DNA of 39,408 nucleotides from contig CAJULH010000015.1 of NCBI GenBank assembly GCA_910587175.1, positions 1 to 39,408 on the forward strand, in the 5' to 3' direction. A program made the position numbers and the translations under genes. Positions 6,405 through 15,797 of the stretch are shown piece by piece; positions within the stretch are counted from its first letter, which is position 1; every line of letters begins with the position of its first letter. The notes below the pieces were generated by a model. It saw nothing but the letters and a program-made list of their open reading frames with translations, was not told where the DNA came from and ran no database searches. The DNA is from Candidatus Gastranaerophilales bacterium. GTDB taxonomy: Bacteria > Cyanobacteriota > Vampirovibrionia > Gastranaerophilales > Gastranaerophilaceae.

Positions 6405-7942
6405 AGGGCGTCTTCAAGGCGCCTTTTTAATATATTCTTGTCTGTAACGGAAATAAATTCCCAAGGCAAAGTGTCATCCGGGTTTTCGGTAATTGGCATC
6501 TTTGCGTATGATTCAAGCTCAGGCAAAATTCCCGCTTTTGCCATTCTGCGCCAGGTTTGCTTAAATGCACCGAGATTACCCCCGTTTTCAATGACTTTCA
6601 GCAGATACGATGACAGTGGAATGCCTGCGCGGGAGAGAACCGACTGAATTGAATCCCACTCAATGCTTGAGGGACGCAGGTTTACGCCAAGCGGAGAAAT
6701 TTTGTTCTTTAAAACTGTCATTTTTTTCTCTAAATCCTTATGGTCAGCCTTTTTACACCATTGAAAAGGCGTGTGAGCCTTTGGTATAAAGGATGCCACG
6801 GAAAGTGAAAGCTCAAATCCTTTATTGGCTTCTTTTAAGCGCTTCATTAAATCTATGAGTGCAAAAATGTCATCATCTGTTTCTGTGGGTAAGCCAATCA
6901 TAGCATATATTTTAAGCCCTTTTAATCCAAATTTTCTAGCATTTTCAACTGTTTTCAAGATTTGCTCATCCGTTAAATCTTTATTTATTACCTTTCTAAG
7001 TCTTTCGCTTCCTGCTTCCACAGCTATAGTGGCACTTTTGGCGCCGCATTCTACAAGTGTTCTTATAACTTGTTCATCTGCAAGGTCTGCCCTGAGCGAG
7101 GATAAGGTTAATTCAACAGGATTAATTTTGTTTTTTTCTCTTATGTAATTTAATATTTCGTTAAATTTTGGATGCCCTGCCACATATGCTCCAAGAAGGG
7201 CTATTTTATTAGTATTTTGAAGCCCAAGGTCTATTGCTTTTATGATTTTTTCGTATTCTACATACCTTACAGGCAGATTCAACCAGCTTGCAAGGCAGAA
7301 ATTGCAGGTTTTCGGGCACCCTCTTTCTATTTCTATAATAAATGTATCCTTAAAATAGCTTTTATCGCTTAAAATTGGCGTATAAACAGGTTCTGTGACC
7401 TCATCGCTTATTTTTTTAACCGTTTTTTCTTTGCCGTATTTTGGTACCCAAATACCTTCTATTTCAGACAGGGCTTTAAGTTTTGCTTCTTTCGTTTCGT
7501 TTCTTTTTTCAACAAGTACTTTAAAAGCTTTATCCAGAACGACTTTGCCATCTCCAACGGATATAAAATCGTAGAATTCTTCAAACGGCACGGGGTTTGC
7601 ACTTAAAACCGGTCCTCCGCCAAAGATTAAAGGATATTCTTCCCCTCTGTCTTTTGAAAGAGGCGGTATTTTATATTTTGAGAGCATCTTTAAAATGGTT
7701 AAAATATCAATTTCAAAAGAGTTGGAAAAGCCTATAACATCAAGCTCATCAACACTTGCAACCGTTGTTTTACTGTCAGAGTACACCCTTTCAACGAAAA
7801 CATCTTCCATTAAATCCAGCTGTTTAAAGATGGAAAGGAAGCCTAAAGACGCCATTGCAAAACTTTCAATTGCAGGAAAAGCAAACCAGGCATTGATTTT
7901 AGGGTTTTTATTCTGCAATCTTTCATATAAAAATTTTTCCAT
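6392..7942 (-). CDS. Radical SAM protein with N-terminal B12-binding-like domain
   Basis: A 516-aa protein. Residues 209-216 carry the radical SAM cluster motif CxxxCxxC (C-P-K-T-C-N-F-C). It is preceded by FIIEIERG and followed by ASWLNLPVRY; a GSERLRKVINK segment and GLKIYAMIGLPTET lie further on, both typical of the Elp3/MiaB-like radical SAM fold. Residues 1-150 look like the truncated cobalamin-binding Rossmann domain of B12-dependent radical SAM proteins, with the FGGGPVLSANP and ISVGDGKVVLD blocks. I do not see the classical DxHxxG corrinoid motif, so cobalamin binding is uncertain. The substrate is unknown. Seven bases separate it from the upstream permease gene on the same strand. 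Confidence 0.85.
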   Translation of the reverse strand: MEKFLYERLQNKNPKINAWFAFPAIESFAMASLGFLSIFKQLDLMEDVFVERVYSDSKTTVASVDELDVIGFSNSFEIDILTILKMLSKYKIPPLSKDRGEEYPLIFGGGPVLSANPVPFEEFYDFISVGDGKVVLDKAFKVLVEKRNETKEAKLKALSEIEGIWVPKYGKEKTVKKISDEVTEPVYTPILSDKSYFKDTFIIEIERGCPKTCNFCLASWLNLPVRYVEYEKIIKAIDLGLQNTNKIALLGAYVAGHPKFNEILNYIREKNKINPVELTLSSLRADLADEQVIRTLVECGAKSATIAVEAGSERLRKVINKDLTDEQILKTVENARKFGLKGLKIYAMIGLPTETDDDIFALIDLMKRLKEANKGFELSLSVASFIPKAHTPFQWCKKADHKDLEKKMTVLKNKISPLGVNLRPSSIEWDSIQSVLSRAGIPLSSYLLKVIENGGNLGAFKQTWRRMAKAGILPELESYAKMPITENPDDTLPWEFISVTDKNILKRRLEDALKPL

Positions 7943-7949
7943 CTTATGC

Positions 7950-9005
7950 CTAAATTTTTTCCTTTACATTTATAGGTTTTATGTATAATTCATCCATTAA
8001 AACACAAACTATGCTTGCCATAGCAGGTGCCAGCACTACACCCCAAAAGCCCATAAATTTTGCGCCTATTAAAAGAGAAACAATGATTAAGAGCGGGTGT
8101 GTGTCCATAAATTTACCAAATAAAATTGGTCTGAATATTTGATTTTGCAGCCATTGAGCCAGCATCATAATTACAAAAGTTAAAATAACATAGAAAAATC
8201 CGCCGGAAAGAGCCGTATAAAGACCTACTGCTACTGCAATAGTGGCGCCTATGACAGGAATGATATCCAGAATGCAGGCTAAAAAGCCTATTAAAAGCGC
8301 GCCTTTATGTCCGATTATCAAAAGTCCGATAAATGTTAATATTCCCACAACAGCCATAGAAAGCACCTGGGCAAATACATACCCGCCGACTTTTGTTTTA
8401 ATGGAATCTAAAATATATTCGGCTTTTTCCTTGAATTTTGGAGGGAAAAATTCTAAAAATCTTTTCTTCATTAGTTTTTCATCATATGAAAGATAAAAAA
8501 CCATTATAGCAACTGCAATTGAACTTGTTATAGAACTTACAATCAGTTTTGAAATATCTGCACCTTTTGATAAAATTTCACCTGTGACATTTGCTATGTC
8601 TGTATTTGCGGTGCTTATTGCATCAGGGTTTATATATTTTGAAAGCAAAATTCCAAAGTGATTTGTATGTAAAAAGATTTGCAGATTTTGGATGTATTCA
8701 GGAAGGTGTTTTATAAATACAATTCCCTGTTTGATTGTAAGGGTTAAAAGCGGGATGAATATTAATAAAATGCCTATTAAAAGTAAAAATAAAACCAAAC
8801 TTACCGCCAAAACGCGGGGCATATATTTTTCCAAAAATTTTACCGAAGGGTCAATTGCGCAGGTTATAATAAACGCTACAAAAAGCATTATGGCAATATC
8901 TGCAATATTTGATAAAAATATTAAAACCAATATAAGCATTATTGCAAAAATAATGTTTTTATAGGTTAAAAATCCTGCATTTTCTTCAACTTTATTGTTT
9001 TGCAA
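7950..9005 (-). CDS. AI-2E/PerM-family membrane transporter
   Basis: About 352 aa with the AI-2E transporter (UPF0118) layout: paired N-terminal membrane helices, a soluble middle with FIKHLPEYIQNLQ, then C-terminal helices containing GFLACILDIIPVIGATIAVAVG and LIIVSLLIGAKFMGFWGVVLAPA, all family hallmarks. Members are polytopic inner-membrane permeases or antiporters whose substrates vary, and an autoinducer role should not be assumed. The frame is open back to a TTG at 9065, but that start has no ribosome site and would leave 15 bp to the divergent lysA. The TTG at 9003-9005 has AAGGA about 8 nt upstream, so I chose it. Confidence 0.85.
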   Translation of the reverse strand: MQNNKVEENAGFLTYKNIIFAIMLILVLIFLSNIADIAIMLFVAFIITCAIDPSVKFLEKYMPRVLAVSLVLFLLLIGILLIFIPLLTLTIKQGIVFIKHLPEYIQNLQIFLHTNHFGILLSKYINPDAISTANTDIANVTGEILSKGADISKLIVSSITSSIAVAIMVFYLSYDEKLMKKRFLEFFPPKFKEKAEYILDSIKTKVGGYVFAQVLSMAVVGILTFIGLLIIGHKGALLIGFLACILDIIPVIGATIAVAVGLYTALSGGFFYVILTFVIMMLAQWLQNQIFRPILFGKFMDTHPLLIIVSLLIGAKFMGFWGVVLAPAMASIVCVLMDELYIKPINVKEKI

Positions 9006-9080
9006 TGTTTTATTCCTTTTATACTGAAGTATCTTTATGTTACAATTATCGCAGAGATTTAGCAAGGAGTTATAAGAACA

Positions 9081-10409
9081 ATGTCCGATACGTTAAAGAC
9101 GGTTAACCAAAATATAAGACCCTTAAATACAAGAATTAATGAAAAGGGAAACCTTGAAATATCAGGTTGCGATACAGTAGATTTGGCTGAAAAATACGGC
9201 ACACCTTTGTATGTAATGGATGAGGTGACCCTTAGAACCATTGCAAGGGAATATAAGGATGCTTTCAAAAATTATAAAAAAGTGAATATGATGTTTGCAT
9301 CAAAAGCTCTTATGACAGCACAAATAGCAAGAATTCTTCATTCTGAAGGTTTTGGTTTTGATGTTGTATCGGGCGGAGAAATTTATACTGTTAACAAAGC
9401 CGGTGTAAATATGGAAATGACCACATTTAACGGCAACAATAAAACAACGGACGAACTTTTGCTTGCATTAGAGCTTGGTGTCGGCAGAGTAAGTGTCGAT
9501 AATTTTCTTGAGCTTTCTTTGTTGAATGAGGTTGCAAAATCTTTTGATAAGGTGCAGAAGGTTCTTTTAAGAATAACTCCCGGAATTGAGTGCCATACCC
9601 ATGAATATATTCAAACCGGGCATCTGGATTCAAAATTCGGTTTCGATTTGGTGCAGATAGATGAAGCTGTAGAGCTTATTTTAAAAGAGTTTACAAACCT
9701 TGAAATTATGGGGCTTCATGCACATATTGGTTCGCAAATTTTTGAAACAAAGGTTTATTACGATGAAATTGGCGTTTTAATGAAAGAATTGAAAAGAATT
9801 AATGACAAATTTAATTTGAATTTAAATGAGATGAATATAGGCGGTGGTCTTGGAATTACCTATACAGAGGCTGATTGTCCGCCATCCGTTTATACTATTG
9901 CAGATACCATTTTAAAATCAATTAAAGATCATTCAGAAATGTATGATATGGAAGAACCGGTATTATATATTGAACCCGGACGCTCAATTGTAGGCACTGC
10001 AGGGGTTACACTGTATACGGTGGGTTCTGCTAAACAGGTGCCAAACGGCAGAAAATATATAGCTGTGGATGGCGGTATGGCAGACAACCCAAGACCTTCA
10101 ATGTATGGTGCAAAATATGAGGCTGTGATTGCAAACGGCAAGGAAGAAAACAAGCCGCAAAAAGTAACTGTTGCAGGAAGATTTTGTGAATCAGGCGATA
10201 TTTTAATAAAAGATATTGAATTAAATTCTCCTGAGGCAGGAGATATTCTCTGTGTGTTTAATACCGGTGCATACGGGTATTCTATGTCAAGCAATTACAA
10301 CAGAGTCTTAAAACCTGAAATGATACTTGTAAATAATTCCCAATCTGATATTATAGTTAAAAGGGAAACTTACGAACAATTGACCCAAAATGATGTTCTT
10401 TTTGAATAA
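9081..10409 (+). CDS. lysA: Diaminopimelate decarboxylase
   Basis: A 442-aa, type III fold PLP enzyme of normal length. The PLP lysine is K75 in FASKAL, HAHIGSQI follows the substrate channel strand, the phosphate-binding E298-P-G-R lies in EPGRSIVGTAG, and C369-E-S-G-D is the catalytic cysteine motif of the partner subunit. The C-terminal GAYGYSMSSNYN block is diagnostic for LysA. It makes L-lysine from meso-diaminopimelate. Ribosome site AAGGAG at 9064-9069. Followed 43 bp later by cdaA on the same strand, a probable operon that links cell-wall and lysine metabolism with c-di-AMP. Confidence 0.95.
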   Translation: MSDTLKTVNQNIRPLNTRINEKGNLEISGCDTVDLAEKYGTPLYVMDEVTLRTIAREYKDAFKNYKKVNMMFASKALMTAQIARILHSEGFGFDVVSGGEIYTVNKAGVNMEMTTFNGNNKTTDELLLALELGVGRVSVDNFLELSLLNEVAKSFDKVQKVLLRITPGIECHTHEYIQTGHLDSKFGFDLVQIDEAVELILKEFTNLEIMGLHAHIGSQIFETKVYYDEIGVLMKELKRINDKFNLNLNEMNIGGGLGITYTEADCPPSVYTIADTILKSIKDHSEMYDMEEPVLYIEPGRSIVGTAGVTLYTVGSAKQVPNGRKYIAVDGGMADNPRPSMYGAKYEAVIANGKEENKPQKVTVAGRFCESGDILIKDIELNSPEAGDILCVFNTGAYGYSMSSNYNRVLKPEMILVNNSQSDIIVKRETYEQLTQNDVLFE

Positions 10410-10452
10410 AGCTGTTTGATAAGACAATTTTAACCGGGAAAGAGTATAAACC

Positions 10453-11361
10453 TTGGATTTTACGTATTTTTACCAATATCTGCTCAGACAATTTTATGAG
10501 CTTGCCCAGACATTTGGCGGAGCTCAGCTTGGTGTAAATATTGCAGAGATTGTAATTCTTGTTTTAATACTTGTCTTTTTCTACAAAAAATACATAAAAG
10601 GAACACACTCTGAGAGCCTTGTCAGGGGAATTTTTGTTCTTTTGGTTATGTGGCTTTTTTCCGAATTTTTGATAAAAATCAATCTTCAAATATTCGGTAT
10701 GTTCTTAAAAACCCTTGTTACCGTTGTTACTGTCGGACTTATTGTTATATTCCAGCCTGAATTAAGACGTTTTTTAGGGTATATCGGGCAAAATGATATT
10801 TTAAGCAGAATAATTTCCGGTAAAAAAATATACAAAAGACGCAATGAAGATATTGATATTGTAAAAGAGCTGATTGAAACCATAAAATATATGTCAAAAT
10901 CCAGAATTGGCGGGTTAATCGTTCTCCAAAAAGAGGATGGGACGCTAAATCACTCTGATGTTGGTGTTGAAATCAACGGAAATATGTCCCAGGAGCTTTT
11001 ACTTACAATCTTTCACCCAAATACTCCGTTGCATGACGGCGCCGTTGTTATTTGCGGAGATACGGTGCAGTCTGCAGGTGTTTTGCTTCCGTTAACGGAA
11101 GATCCGAAACTTAGCTGGAGATATGGCACACGCCACAGGGCAGCCATTGGTATAACTGAAATTTCAGACTGTGCCTGCATTGTAGTTTCCGAAGAAACGG
11201 GAGATGTATCCATTGCAATTGATGGCGACCTGAAAAAATATGATGATTTGGGAAAACTCAAGGTAGATTTAGAGCGTATTTTGGGGCTTGCAAAAGAAGA
11301 AGATGAAAAAAAGCCTTACGTTTTTAAATTTGAAAATATTTTGCCCCCTAAAAAGAAATAG
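10453..11361 (+). CDS. cdaA: Diadenylate cyclase (c-di-AMP synthase, CdaA type)
   Basis: A 302-aa protein. Three N-terminal membrane helices (about residues 20-95) precede a DAC domain carrying D195-G-A in LHDGAVVI and R227-H-R in TRHRAAIGITE, the two catalytic and ATP-binding motifs of diadenylate cyclases. The enzyme condenses two ATP into cyclic di-AMP at the membrane. It starts with TTG, with GGGAAAG about 12 nt upstream. No cdaR/ybbR regulator follows; instead a small unknown gene comes next. The C-terminal KKPYVFKFENILPPKKK tail is Lys-rich. Confidence 0.93.
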   Translation: MDFTYFYQYLLRQFYELAQTFGGAQLGVNIAEIVILVLILVFFYKKYIKGTHSESLVRGIFVLLVMWLFSEFLIKINLQIFGMFLKTLVTVVTVGLIVIFQPELRRFLGYIGQNDILSRIISGKKIYKRRNEDIDIVKELIETIKYMSKSRIGGLIVLQKEDGTLNHSDVGVEINGNMSQELLLTIFHPNTPLHDGAVVICGDTVQSAGVLLPLTEDPKLSWRYGTRHRAAIGITEISDCACIVVSEETGDVSIAIDGDLKKYDDLGKLKVDLERILGLAKEEDEKKPYVFKFENILPPKKK

Positions 11362-11393
11362 CCTGAAAGAAGAATTAATTTAATGCAGGAATT

Positions 11394-11420
11394 TGCACTA
11401 AAAGGCAATGTTTTAGTGCA
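11394..11420 (+). terminator. Hairpin downstream of cdaA
   Basis: TGCACTAAAA (11394-11403) pairs perfectly with TTTTAGTGCA (11411-11420) around a 7-nt loop. It is followed by an AT-rich tract rather than a clean T run, so it may be a weak terminator or a transcript-stabilising hairpin. Confidence 0.45.
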
Positions 11421-11480
11421 TTAAATATCTTAATATATACTTGAAGACCTATAGATTAAGGTTTTCACATTTAAGGTGAA

Positions 11481-11762
11481 GTGGTAAAAGTTTTAATGTG
11501 CCGGTTTTTTATGAAAAGACGTTTTAGCGAAGGTTTTTTATTAAAAAGTTGTTTCAGGGCGTTCTCTAAGGAGCAGACTGCAAAAAATAATGCAAAAATA
11601 GAGGCTGCAGGGAAACATTTAAATAAATATTTAAATGAGCTAAAACTGCATTTTGACCTTTCTGATGCTGATATAGTAAAACTTCTGGCGCAAACATACT
11701 ATTCTAAAAAGCCTGAGAACTCTTTTTTAAAGTATTTAAGTATGTTAAAATATTGGAACTAA
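11481..11762 (+). CDS. Small hypothetical protein
   Basis: Up to 93 aa, not recognised. The N terminus is basic (MKRRF, then KSCFRAFSKEQ) and the C terminus is helical with LNKYLNELKLHFDLSDADIVKLL. Possible starts are the GTG at 11481, ATG at 11496 and ATG at 11511. AAGGTG at 11473-11478 is too near the GTG and rather far from the ATGs, so the start is uncertain. It lies between cdaA and an MBL-fold hydrolase on the same strand. It is credible because it is followed closely by a gene with a good ribosome site and has no competing frame. Confidence 0.5.
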   Translation: MVKVLMCRFFMKRRFSEGFLLKSCFRAFSKEQTAKNNAKIEAAGKHLNKYLNELKLHFDLSDADIVKLLAQTYYSKKPENSFLKYLSMLKYWN

Positions 11763-11820
11763 ATTCAATAAAGCTTAAAAAATTTTCCCGGATAAGCAAA
11801 ATTTAAAAAGAGGATTTATA

Positions 11821-12462
11821 ATGATTGTTAAAAAATTTATTCCGCGTGAATTTGCTGCAAATAATTATCTTTTATATGATGAAAATCTAAAAGATGCAGT
11901 ATTGTTTGATTGCGCAGGTTCAAATGATGCCATATTTAAATTTATTGATGAAAATAATCTGAATTTAAAATATATTCTAATTACCCATGCGCATTTTGAC
12001 CATGTGGGCGGTTTAAAAGGATTTAAGGATAAATATCCTAATGTAAAGGTTTTGATGGCTAAAGCTGATGAAGAGATGTATAAAAATCTTGGAATGCAAT
12101 GTGATTTATTTGGTCAAAGAAGAGTGGAATCCGTTAAAATTGACGAATTTATAGATGATACTAAAGAGATTGAATTTGGTGATTCCAAAATCAAAGTAAT
12201 TTCAACACCGGGGCATTCAAAGGGCTCTGTTTGTTATCTTGCCGCAGATAATCTATTTGCCGGAGATACTTTATTTTTGGAAGAAATAGGAAGATGTGAC
12301 CTTCCGACAGGTTCTTTTAAGGAAATTGAGCATAGTATTAAAGAAAAATTATTTAAATTGGACGATAATATTAAAGTTTTTACAGGTCATGGCGATAATA
12401 CTACTATAGGGCATGAAAAAATTCATAATGCGTATTTTGGCATAAATTCTATATACTCATAG
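11821..12462 (+). CDS. MBL-fold metallo-hydrolase (glyoxalase II-like)
   Basis: A 213-aa protein. The metal motif THAHFDH is at residues 55-61 (H56, H58, D60, H61). GHSKGSVCY holds the next ligand, AGDTLFLEEIGRCDL the bridging aspartate, and FTGHGDNTTIGHEK the last histidine. The length and the GRCDLP segment fit the short hydroxyacylglutathione-hydrolase-like group of anaerobes. It probably hydrolyses a thioester in the cytoplasm; the exact substrate is not determined. AGAGGA 7 nt before the ATG supports the start. Cytidine deaminase follows after 36 bp. Confidence 0.9.
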   Translation: MIVKKFIPREFAANNYLLYDENLKDAVLFDCAGSNDAIFKFIDENNLNLKYILITHAHFDHVGGLKGFKDKYPNVKVLMAKADEEMYKNLGMQCDLFGQRRVESVKIDEFIDDTKEIEFGDSKIKVISTPGHSKGSVCYLAADNLFAGDTLFLEEIGRCDLPTGSFKEIEHSIKEKLFKLDDNIKVFTGHGDNTTIGHEKIHNAYFGINSIYS

Positions 12463-12498
12463 GTTGTTAAGATTGTAAGCAGAAACGGAAAAAATAAG

Positions 12499-12927
12499 AT
12501 GGAAGAAACGAAAAATTTTGCAGATTTAATCAGCCCGAAGAATCTTTTGGAAAAAGCAAAAGAAGCAAGCAAGCATAGTTATTCTCCTTATTCCAAATTT
12601 TCTGTAGGTGCTGCCTGTGTGTTTAAGAGTGGTAAGGTTTATCTTGGCTCCAATATTGAAAATGTAAGCTATGGTCTTGGGCTTTGCGCAGAAAGAAATG
12701 CTCTTTCCACAGCTCTTTGTAACGGGGAAAAAAGTCCGTTGCTTGCAATTGCTGTGTACAGCCCTAATCAAAAACGCTGCCTGCCTTGCGGGGCGTGTCT
12801 TCAATGGCTGAATGAATTTAGCAATATGCATCCAAATACTGATATTGAAGTTATTCTGGAAGATGGCATTGAACCTGTGATATACAAGCTTTCAGAGCTT
12901 TTACCTTTTGGTTTTAAGTTTGACTAA
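12499..12927 (+). CDS. cdd: Cytidine deaminase
   Basis: A 142-aa homotetrameric-type enzyme. The zinc and catalytic site is C63-A-E65 in GLCAERNAL plus C97 and C100 in PCGAC. FSVGAA and NIENVSYG are the nucleoside-binding loops. It deaminates cytidine and deoxycytidine for pyrimidine salvage. The N terminus carries about 12 extra residues before the canonical start of the domain. It fits with the nucleotide kinases at the left end only in general metabolic terms. Weak ribosome site. Confidence 0.93.
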   Translation: MEETKNFADLISPKNLLEKAKEASKHSYSPYSKFSVGAACVFKSGKVYLGSNIENVSYGLGLCAERNALSTALCNGEKSPLLAIAVYSPNQKRCLPCGACLQWLNEFSNMHPNTDIEVILEDGIEPVIYKLSELLPFGFKFD

Positions 12928-12962
12928 TGTTTATATCACCCTTTTAAAACTTCTGAGACAAA

Positions 12963-13181
12963 TTAATCATTTAAAATTTGCTGCATTTCAATATCCGGCT
13001 TGCCCAATACTCTGACAAGTTCCAGAACTGATGCTTTCATTTGGCATTTTTGTGAAGATTTGCCAAAAAAGTCTGTGTAAAAACACCCTTCGCAATTGCA
13101 ACCTCTTTTATAGCATTCCATAGCTGTTGTAGTCCATCTTCTAACAGCAACTGCGCGACCCATATCCCTACTTTTGAGCAC
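12963..13181 (-). CDS. Small Cys-rich conserved-looking protein
   Basis: A 72-aa protein starting at GTG (13179-13181) with GGGAG about 9 nt upstream; an ATG at residue 7 is an alternative. The core is WTTTAMECYKRGCNCEGC, then KCQMKASVLELVRVLGKP. Four cysteines in C-x4-C-x-C-x2-C spacing plus a later CQMK could bind a metal. No name can be given. Convergent with cdd. A hairpin (AAGCCTT/AAGGCTT, about 13227-13250) precedes it in what would be its leader region. Confidence 0.6.
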   Translation of the reverse strand: MLKSRDMGRAVAVRRWTTTAMECYKRGCNCEGCFYTDFFGKSSQKCQMKASVLELVRVLGKPDIEMQQILND

Positions 13182-13544
13182 TTGATTTTCTCCCTGATTT
13201 TTATAAAAGCACTACCCGAATTCATAAGCCTTTAGATAATGAAAAGGCTTGCCCTAACTGAATTTAATACTATTATAACTTTTAAGAGCTAGGATACAAG
13301 TGTATTTCAGCCAATTATTAACATCATGTAACAATAAGCAAACAGCTTATATAGCTTGTATATTAGGGTTTTAACCCCCCTAAAGCATTCTTTGTACATG
13401 GCTTTCCATGATTTGACACATGCAAAACCCATGGGCGATGCATGTTTCCATGATTTTGATTTTAGTTTATTTTAGTTAAGAAATGTAAATATTATTGATT
13501 TTCCATGCCAAATCGGGCATGGATTTATAAAAAAGATTTAAAAC
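13182..13544. other. Intergenic region rich in CATGG/CCATG motifs
   Basis: No convincing gene in about 360 bp. It holds the leader hairpin of the Cys-rich gene (about 13227-13250) and, from 13396 to 13523, a cluster of CATGG/CCATG words. One is the hairpin TCCATGCC/GGCATGGA (13502-13509 with 13516-13523), placed just downstream of the GH77-like gene on the minus strand. It lacks a clear U run, so its terminator role is only possible. Confidence 0.4.
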
Positions 13545-15548
13545 TTAGTGCATATTTTTGATTTCATCAAGTGTTAAGCTTTCAATATTAAGATTTGCCC
13601 TTGGAGATGCATCCGCCTGTTCTCTTGTGTAAATGCCGCCTTTGTGTTGCAGATATGCTGCATATTTTGCTGCTTTTTCATATAAATCAGGACGTCTTTT
13701 CTTTGTTCCGTCGCGTTCCATCCTGAATTTATGAACATCTGCCGCATTGTATCCTACGCCATCCTGCAGGGCTCTATGGAAGTTTTCTTCATAGTTTCTC
13801 TCAAGCCTGAATTTATAGTCAATATAACCATTTGCGCCTTTTCCGCCTGAGTGGTAATCTATTTTTTCTTGTCGCCCTAAAATATCAAAGAACTGAATGA
13901 AAGTATTTTTCATAGTCATAATTTCTGCAAATCTTGCGCGACAATATTTTTGAATGTGACTTAAAAGATTGTCGTCATCTTTTAAAAGTTTCCATCCGTC
14001 TTTAACACCATCCTGGGGTCTTAGTTTAAATACGCGCATCATAGCGCCTGCCTGCCTGCTGGACAATCCTTTGTTTTTGGCACAATTTAAAACACCGTCT
14101 TCATCATGGTTATTTGTACCCACAATGCAGTCATCATCCTGAAGTCCGAGGTTTTCTCTCATATATGCGGCATTTCCCCATCCTTCTGTTTCTTCTTTTT
14201 CTTTTACTGTTGAAAGTATTACGAGACCTTTTATGTGTTTTATCTTATCTTGTATTGGCTTAGTTTGTATTGGGAAATCCGGATAATCTGCATCACACTC
14301 ATACATTAATCTCTTTTGGTCAAAGTCTTCACCTTTGATTTCCCTTGCGGTTTGTTCTATAAAATCTGTTATTTTTACACCGGCATCAAGGCGTTCCGGA
14401 GGTATGCTTAATTTTGGGTCGTATTCCAAACGCGGATTCATATACTGCCAGCCTACATCAAATCTTATGCGGTCATAGTTTATTAAATAATGTGCAACTT
14501 TTGCTTTTAATAACTTGTGCGCAGCACTTTGTTTGCTGTTATCATTTATTAAATCATAGAAGTTTAAGGCAGGAAGCCCCCATCCTACTTCTGCATTCTC
14601 AAGAAATGCATCAGGGAATACTTGTTTTTCCGGCCAGGAGAAGCCTATAATACAGTCTCCAACCATATCCATGCCCTTGCTGTTTATAATTTCCCTGCCA
14701 TCAGCAAGTGCCTTGTGACCAAGGAATTGTTTAAATTTGAAAAATTCAATTCTATCAGCGTGCTGTTCTTTTAATTCTTCATATTGCTGCATTTTCCCGG
14801 CTTTTATTTCAGGGTTTGAATCAAAACCTCTGAAAAAATCTACCTGTGCTGTACCTATATCTTTTAAAACCGGATATAATGCAAGTCTTGTGTATATATC
14901 ATCGTAATCAACGGGTTCCTTTTGATTTTTAAATTCTTCAAATTCTCTTCTTAAGGTTTGAAGTTCAGCGGAATTATTTTCCGGATTTTTAAAGTTATCA
15001 AAGGCAGTTCTTAAGATTTCATTTACAGGATAATCTTCCTGATTTTTCCAGCCAAGTGTTGTTTCAAAATCTATAATGTTTTCATCTTCACGGTGTGTCG
15101 CATGTTGCAGAACTAATTTAATTGCATCTTTTTTATTAATTATATTTCCATATTTTGGTGTGGCAAGCTGCATAATATCTATAGCATCCTCGCCTATTGC
15201 AAGTGCGCCCCTGTTGTAGCTGCCAACGTAGTGGTCATCAGTATATACACCTTTATCTGTCAGAGGACCGTTTGGCATTATTTTAATGCTTGTTGCACCG
15301 TAATAAACGTTTGCTATTTCATAGGCGCGCTCTGCTTCTTTAGAGTTTATTTTACCAATGCCGGTATCTTCAAATTTATTTGACGGCAGGGATGGTATGT
15401 AAAATTTGGCAATATTTATACCATCGCCATAGCCTTGTTCCTGCCTTATATCATGTATAAGTTTTTTAAATTCTTTCTCTTGTTTTGTAGACAAAGCATC
15501 TCCAAAGTTTGGAGAGAAAACTGCTTTGTTTACACTGCCGGTTCTCAT
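13545..15548 (-). CDS. Divergent GH77-like (4-alpha-glucanotransferase-like) protein
   Basis: A 667-aa protein. The region around residues 235-370 follows amylomaltase order: HADRIEFFKFKQFLGHKAL, then MVGDCIIGFSWPEKQVFPDAF (the GD-P-I strand), GWGLPALNFYDL, and YDRIRFDVGWQY with the expected nucleophile D364. The usual R-I-D-H-F is altered to RFDVGW, and where MalQ has the catalytic A-E-D-L-G the sequence reads VILSTVKEK with no clear acid/base glutamate. The later TNNHDEDG resembles the T-x-H-D strand. The N-terminal 130 residues do not match MalQ and begin with VFSPNFGDAL. It is either a distant active transglycosylase or a non-catalytic derivative. Monocistronic, minus strand. Confidence 0.7.
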   Translation of the reverse strand: MRTGSVNKAVFSPNFGDALSTKQEKEFKKLIHDIRQEQGYGDGINIAKFYIPSLPSNKFEDTGIGKINSKEAERAYEIANVYYGATSIKIMPNGPLTDKGVYTDDHYVGSYNRGALAIGEDAIDIMQLATPKYGNIINKKDAIKLVLQHATHREDENIIDFETTLGWKNQEDYPVNEILRTAFDNFKNPENNSAELQTLRREFEEFKNQKEPVDYDDIYTRLALYPVLKDIGTAQVDFFRGFDSNPEIKAGKMQQYEELKEQHADRIEFFKFKQFLGHKALADGREIINSKGMDMVGDCIIGFSWPEKQVFPDAFLENAEVGWGLPALNFYDLINDNSKQSAAHKLLKAKVAHYLINYDRIRFDVGWQYMNPRLEYDPKLSIPPERLDAGVKITDFIEQTAREIKGEDFDQKRLMYECDADYPDFPIQTKPIQDKIKHIKGLVILSTVKEKEETEGWGNAAYMRENLGLQDDDCIVGTNNHDEDGVLNCAKNKGLSSRQAGAMMRVFKLRPQDGVKDGWKLLKDDDNLLSHIQKYCRARFAEIMTMKNTFIQFFDILGRQEKIDYHSGGKGANGYIDYKFRLERNYEENFHRALQDGVGYNAADVHKFRMERDGTKKRRPDLYEKAAKYAAYLQHKGGIYTREQADASPRANLNIESLTLDEIKNMH

Positions 15549-15723
15549 AACTACCTGTTTTCACACAAAAAACTAACTACACAACACATATTAATTAAAA
15601 CACATAAAAATTTTCCTTGCTCTATTTATTATAATATACAAAGAAATGTTAACTAACTTATTTGATGATTAAAATCATATGGATTTTTTTAAATATAAAA
15701 GTATTAAATAAAAGTATTCAATA

Positions 15724-15748
15724 TAAAAAAGCGCCTGTTTTCAGGCGC
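15724..15748 (-). terminator. Rho-independent terminator of the CopG-like gene
   Basis: Read on the minus strand: GCGCCTG, AAAA loop, CAGGCGC, then a T6 run. The stem lies at 15731-15737 and 15742-15748. It is 50 bp beyond the CopG-like stop codon. Confidence 0.85.
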
Positions 15749-15797
15749 AATTTTAAAATTAAACTTTTTTATATGTGGTATTCAATACTTAGTTCAT

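Noticed and set aside
7950..9005. Quorum-sensing role for the AI-2E-family protein
   Set aside because: The family name is historical; no luxS or Lsr genes are near and substrates vary widely.
9006..9065. Extension of the AI-2E-family transporter to the TTG at 9065
   Set aside because: No ribosome site, a Cys-rich start atypical of the family, and it would crowd the lysA promoter; TTG at 9005 has AAGGA.
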